Positions 61,902-64,000 of a DNA stretch of 64,000 bases are shown here, one piece after another. Made by a program: the position numbers and the translations under genes. Position 1 is the first letter of the stretch. Each line of letters starts with the position of its first letter. The DNA is from Cohnella herbarum. GTDB taxonomy: Bacteria > Bacillota > Bacilli > Paenibacillales > Paenibacillaceae. The notes beneath the pieces were generated by a model that saw nothing but the letters and a program-made list of their open reading frames with translations, searched no databases and was not told the DNA's origin. The stretch is taken from positions 6,878,001 to 6,942,000 of the forward strand of contig NZ_CP051680.1 in NCBI RefSeq assembly GCF_012849095.1, given 5' to 3'.

Positions 61902-62954
61902 TTAGTTTCTCGGGGCGCTTGTCGTTTTTTTAATGATCATCCTGCCGGCGAACAGAATTCGCTCGTAATCCGATTCGGGATTTTCGGCGCGCCTTTGCAG
62001 CATTTCTACCGCTCGACTGCCGAGCGAGTTCTTGGCGCTATAAATCGTCGTAATCCCGAGGGAATTCACGTCAAGATCGTCGAATCCGGTCACGGAACAA
62101 TCGCGCGGAACTTGAAGTCCCAATTGCTGAAGCGAATGGATCATGTCGCTGGCCATGTAATCGTTAATGCAAACGAAAGCCGTGGGAAGCTGATTTTTGG
62201 CCTGGAGTATTTTGATTTGGTTCAACGCCGCTTCGCGTACCTTTTCCGGTCGCAAATCGAATAATTTGAGCAGGTCGGGGTGTTGGCGCGATTCGATGCC
62301 GTTATCCACCAAAGCCGCGGAATAACCCTTCCATCTGTCATAGTAGCTTCTGATGATGGAAGTGTCGCCAACGAATTGCAGGGACGTGTGGCCGAGACCG
62401 ATCAAATAATTCGTTAGCTGTCTTGTGCAATCGAAGTTGTTCATGAAAATCGAATCCGACGGAATCAACGGATCTTCATGGTCGACCAACACGAAAGGGA
62501 GGCCGAGATTGCTAATTTCCAGCACGATTTGCGTGGGGATGAACCCGACGCATATGTAGCCGAGCAGGCCTTTCTGGTTAATGGCCGAAAATAAATGATC
62601 GGACAGTTGCTCGGTCATGATGATCATATTTAATCCCGCTTTTTCGACGCTTTCCGTTATTCCTTCGAGAATTTTTCCCCAATACGGATTGTCCTTGGTC
62701 TGATCCCTTAAGTTCGGAATGACCACCGCGATCACTTTCTTGGCGGGAGAGGCGCTCTGGATCGAGCGGTCCTTGGTTTTCGTCTTGTGAGATTTTGAGT
62801 GTTGGGAAAAATAACCGAGCTTCGTGGCGGCTTCTATGATTTTGTCCCGGGTAACGGGGGTCACTCCGGATTTTCCCGCGAGCGCCCGCGAAACGGCGAA
62901 CTTGGATAAGCCGACGGTATCGGCGATCTGTTGCAGCGTGACTTTGCTAGACAT
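61902..62954 (-). CDS. LacI-family transcriptional regulator
   Basis: A 350-residue repressor. The LacI helix-turn-helix opens the protein (VTLQQIADTVGLSKFAVSRA, hinge about 30-60), followed by a periplasmic-binding-like sensor domain (VIAVVIPNLRDQTKDNPYWG; FVCINDYMASDMI; VTGFDDLDV). The frame reaches 63038, but the ATG at 62954 has GGAGAG upstream and gives the standard N-terminus. It is divergent from a sugar-binding lipoprotein gene, with three palindromes in the shared region as candidate operators. Confidence 0.93.
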   Translation of the reverse strand: MSSKVTLQQIADTVGLSKFAVSRALAGKSGVTPVTRDKIIEAATKLGYFSQHSKSHKTKTKDRSIQSASPAKKVIAVVIPNLRDQTKDNPYWGKILEGITESVEKAGLNMIIMTEQLSDHLFSAINQKGLLGYICVGFIPTQIVLEISNLGLPFVLVDHEDPLIPSDSIFMNNFDCTRQLTNYLIGLGHTSLQFVGDTSIIRSYYDRWKGYSAALVDNGIESRQHPDLLKLFDLRPEKVREAALNQIKILQAKNQLPTAFVCINDYMASDMIHSLQQLGLQVPRDCSVTGFDDLDVNSLGITTIYSAKNSLGSRAVEMLQRRAENPESDYERILFAGRMIIKKTTSAPRN

Positions 62955-63069
62955 CCTTTTCTCTCCTCTGAAACCAACGAACATGCGCTTCGATTGGCTA
63001 TTACACCTAATCATATAAAATAAATAACAAAATAACAATGCGACATTTGTTATTTGTTGAACTCTATTG

Positions 63070-63291
63070 TTTTGTTAGATAACAAAATGGTGGTTTAAAT
63101 ATAGTTGCCCCTGTGTTTAATCCAGATTTACTCTTTGTTTCGCAGTGTTTATTTGGTTTTTGGTTTTACTTATCAAAATAACATATTGACATTTGTTTTG
63201 TGTATGTTATTCTTTTATTCAAGATGTTAGATAACAAAAAATGAAATTTATTTGATATTCATCTAGCATCTTGGATTTCTGCAAACGTTTG
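63070..63291. promoter_or_regulatory. Divergent promoter region with LacI-type operators
   Basis: Two related palindromes, TTTTGTTAGATAACAAAA at 63070-63087 and TGTTAGATAACA at 63225-63236, share the core GTTAGATAAC. A third, CAAACGTTTG at 63282-63291, has the classical LacI/GalR centre. For the plus strand, TTGACA at 63186 and TATTCT near 63208 (16-base spacer) place the second palindrome just after the start point. The region 62955-63372 is AT-rich and otherwise has no gene. Confidence 0.7.
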
Positions 63292-63372
63292 GTGCATGGG
63301 GCGGATAATCAGAACTTAACGTTAGCGGGAAGGTAAAGCACTGCCATTCATACTTAATTGGGGGTACGGTCA

Positions 63373-64000
63373 ATGAAAGCTTTGAAAGCGTTTTTATCTC
63401 TAGGTTTGGTAATCGCTATAATTGTGGCAACGGCGGCATGTTCATCTGGAAATTCCTCCTCTGAGTCGAGCGCGGGCAGCGTCGGCGGAGGCGAGGTACA
63501 ACAGAGCGAGCAGAACAAAGAGAATGGTTCCGAGAAGGAAGTCACAATTAGGTACATGCGGTGGGCTTCCGGGGAAGAAGAGGTCAATTTCCGGGGCTGG
63601 TTGGACGAGTTCGAGAATGCCCATCCGAATATTAAAGTCGAGTCGGAATTTTTGCCTTACGAAACCTATAGTTCCAAGGTGAAAACCGATTTGATCTCGG
63701 GCAACGCGCCGGACGTCATCGCATTCTCTTCAAGCGAATGGTTCGCTTACATTTATTCGAACGTCTTCCTGGACCTCAATACGTTGCCGGGAGCGAAAGA
63801 AGCGTTCGGTCAGTTAACCGAGGATTCGGTTGCAGCGTTTAACGTGGAAGGCGCGCAATTGGGTGCTCCGATCGGGGTGGGCAGGAGAGTTCCTTTCATC
63901 AACAAGGATTTGTTCGACAAGGCAAACGTACCGCTTCCTTCCCAGACCGAGCCGATGACCGCGCTTCAATGGGTGGAGATGATGAAGAAGGTTCAAGCGG
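63373..64000 (+). CDS. Sugar-binding lipoprotein, family 1 (3' truncated by window)
   Basis: 209 codons are visible. The signal peptide ends in the lipobox ATAAC with Cys23, followed by a Ser/Gly/Glu-rich linker. The body begins VTIRYMRWASGEEEVNFRGW, with AHPNIKVESEFLPYETYSSK and LISGNAPDVIAFSSSEWF, typical of SBP_bac_1 proteins from sugar ABC importers. Unlike the lipoproteins at 3987, 26483 and 44848, this is the smaller CUT1 type. GGGGG lies eight bases before the ATG. Permease genes are presumably beyond the window, and the divergent LacI protein is the likely repressor. Confidence 0.9.
   Translation, partial: MKALKAFLSLGLVIAIIVATAACSSGNSSSESSAGSVGGGEVQQSEQNKENGSEKEVTIRYMRWASGEEEVNFRGWLDEFENAHPNIKVESEFLPYETYSSKVKTDLISGNAPDVIAFSSSEWFAYIYSNVFLDLNTLPGAKEAFGQLTEDSVAAFNVEGAQLGAPIGVGRRVPFINKDLFDKANVPLPSQTEPMTALQWVEMMKKVQA

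Noticed and set aside
63278..63294. CcpA cre site at TGCAAACGTTTGG
   Set aside because: The last two consensus bases (CA) are absent. It fits a LacI/GalR-type palindrome better.

Overview
The window looks like chromosomal DNA of a Paenibacillaceae bacterium (Paenibacillus or Cohnella type), a spore-former lineage rich in glycan-degrading loci. The evidence is three separate LplB/YtcP/LipO-type sugar ABC transporter sets, a YesM sensor kinase followed by the start of its response regulator, membrane-bound AraC regulators beside transporters, S-layer-homology (SLH) surface proteins, and strong AGGAGG-like ribosome binding sites with many GTG and TTG starts. I see no rRNA, tRNA, CRISPR array or intact mobile element.

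Layout. 1-9.2 kb: an alpha-galactoside locus (YesM kinase on the minus strand, then permeases, lipoprotein, GH36 and GH110-like enzymes). 9.27-10.1 kb: two tandem-repeat blocks in the gap between convergent genes. 10.1-12.2 kb: a pseudouridine synthase and a secreted CAP-domain protein, both minus. 12.3-16.7 kb: a five-gene GntR(YtrA-type)/ABC exporter operon behind a promoter overlaid by a 22-bp palindrome. 16.7-21.9 kb: a structured leader, a duplicated promoter/leader, and an adjacent secreted dockerin protein plus an SLH-anchored double-cohesin protein. 22-26.3 kb: a Uma2 nuclease-fold gene behind a hairpin leader, a decayed sugar symporter, a GH35-like enzyme and a TetR regulator. 26.4-32.4 kb and 40.3-46.5 kb: two paralogous transporter sets, each divergent from a membrane AraC regulator. 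32.8-40.2 kb and 47.0-53.9 kb: two catabolic operons that share a promoter architecture. 54.2-57.9 kb: a second SLH protein with 12 NHL repeats. 58.2-61.8 kb: VanZ, then a dehydrogenase/TIM-isomerase/AraC cluster with a CcpA-type cre site. 61.9-64 kb: a LacI repressor divergent from a truncated sugar-binding lipoprotein gene.

How the genes work together. Most of the window is carbohydrate capture. The GH36/GH110 locus would remove and import alpha-galactosyl residues. The two catabolic operons together supply most of a non-phosphorylating 6-deoxy-sugar pathway (mutarotase, aldose dehydrogenase, lactonase, SDR dehydrogenase, HpcH/HpaI aldolase, 2-hydroxyacid dehydrogenase), with glycosidases of GH38-like and uncertain families. 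The sugar-acid dehydratase is not in the window. The SLH genes carry promoters with 11-bp-spaced TTAAG-type direct repeats placed as in PhoP/OmpR-family activated promoters, so the surface proteins may be co-regulated. The best candidate for an undescribed system is the neighbouring dockerin and cohesin-SLH pair, which looks like a one-partner surface display device outside a cellulosome.
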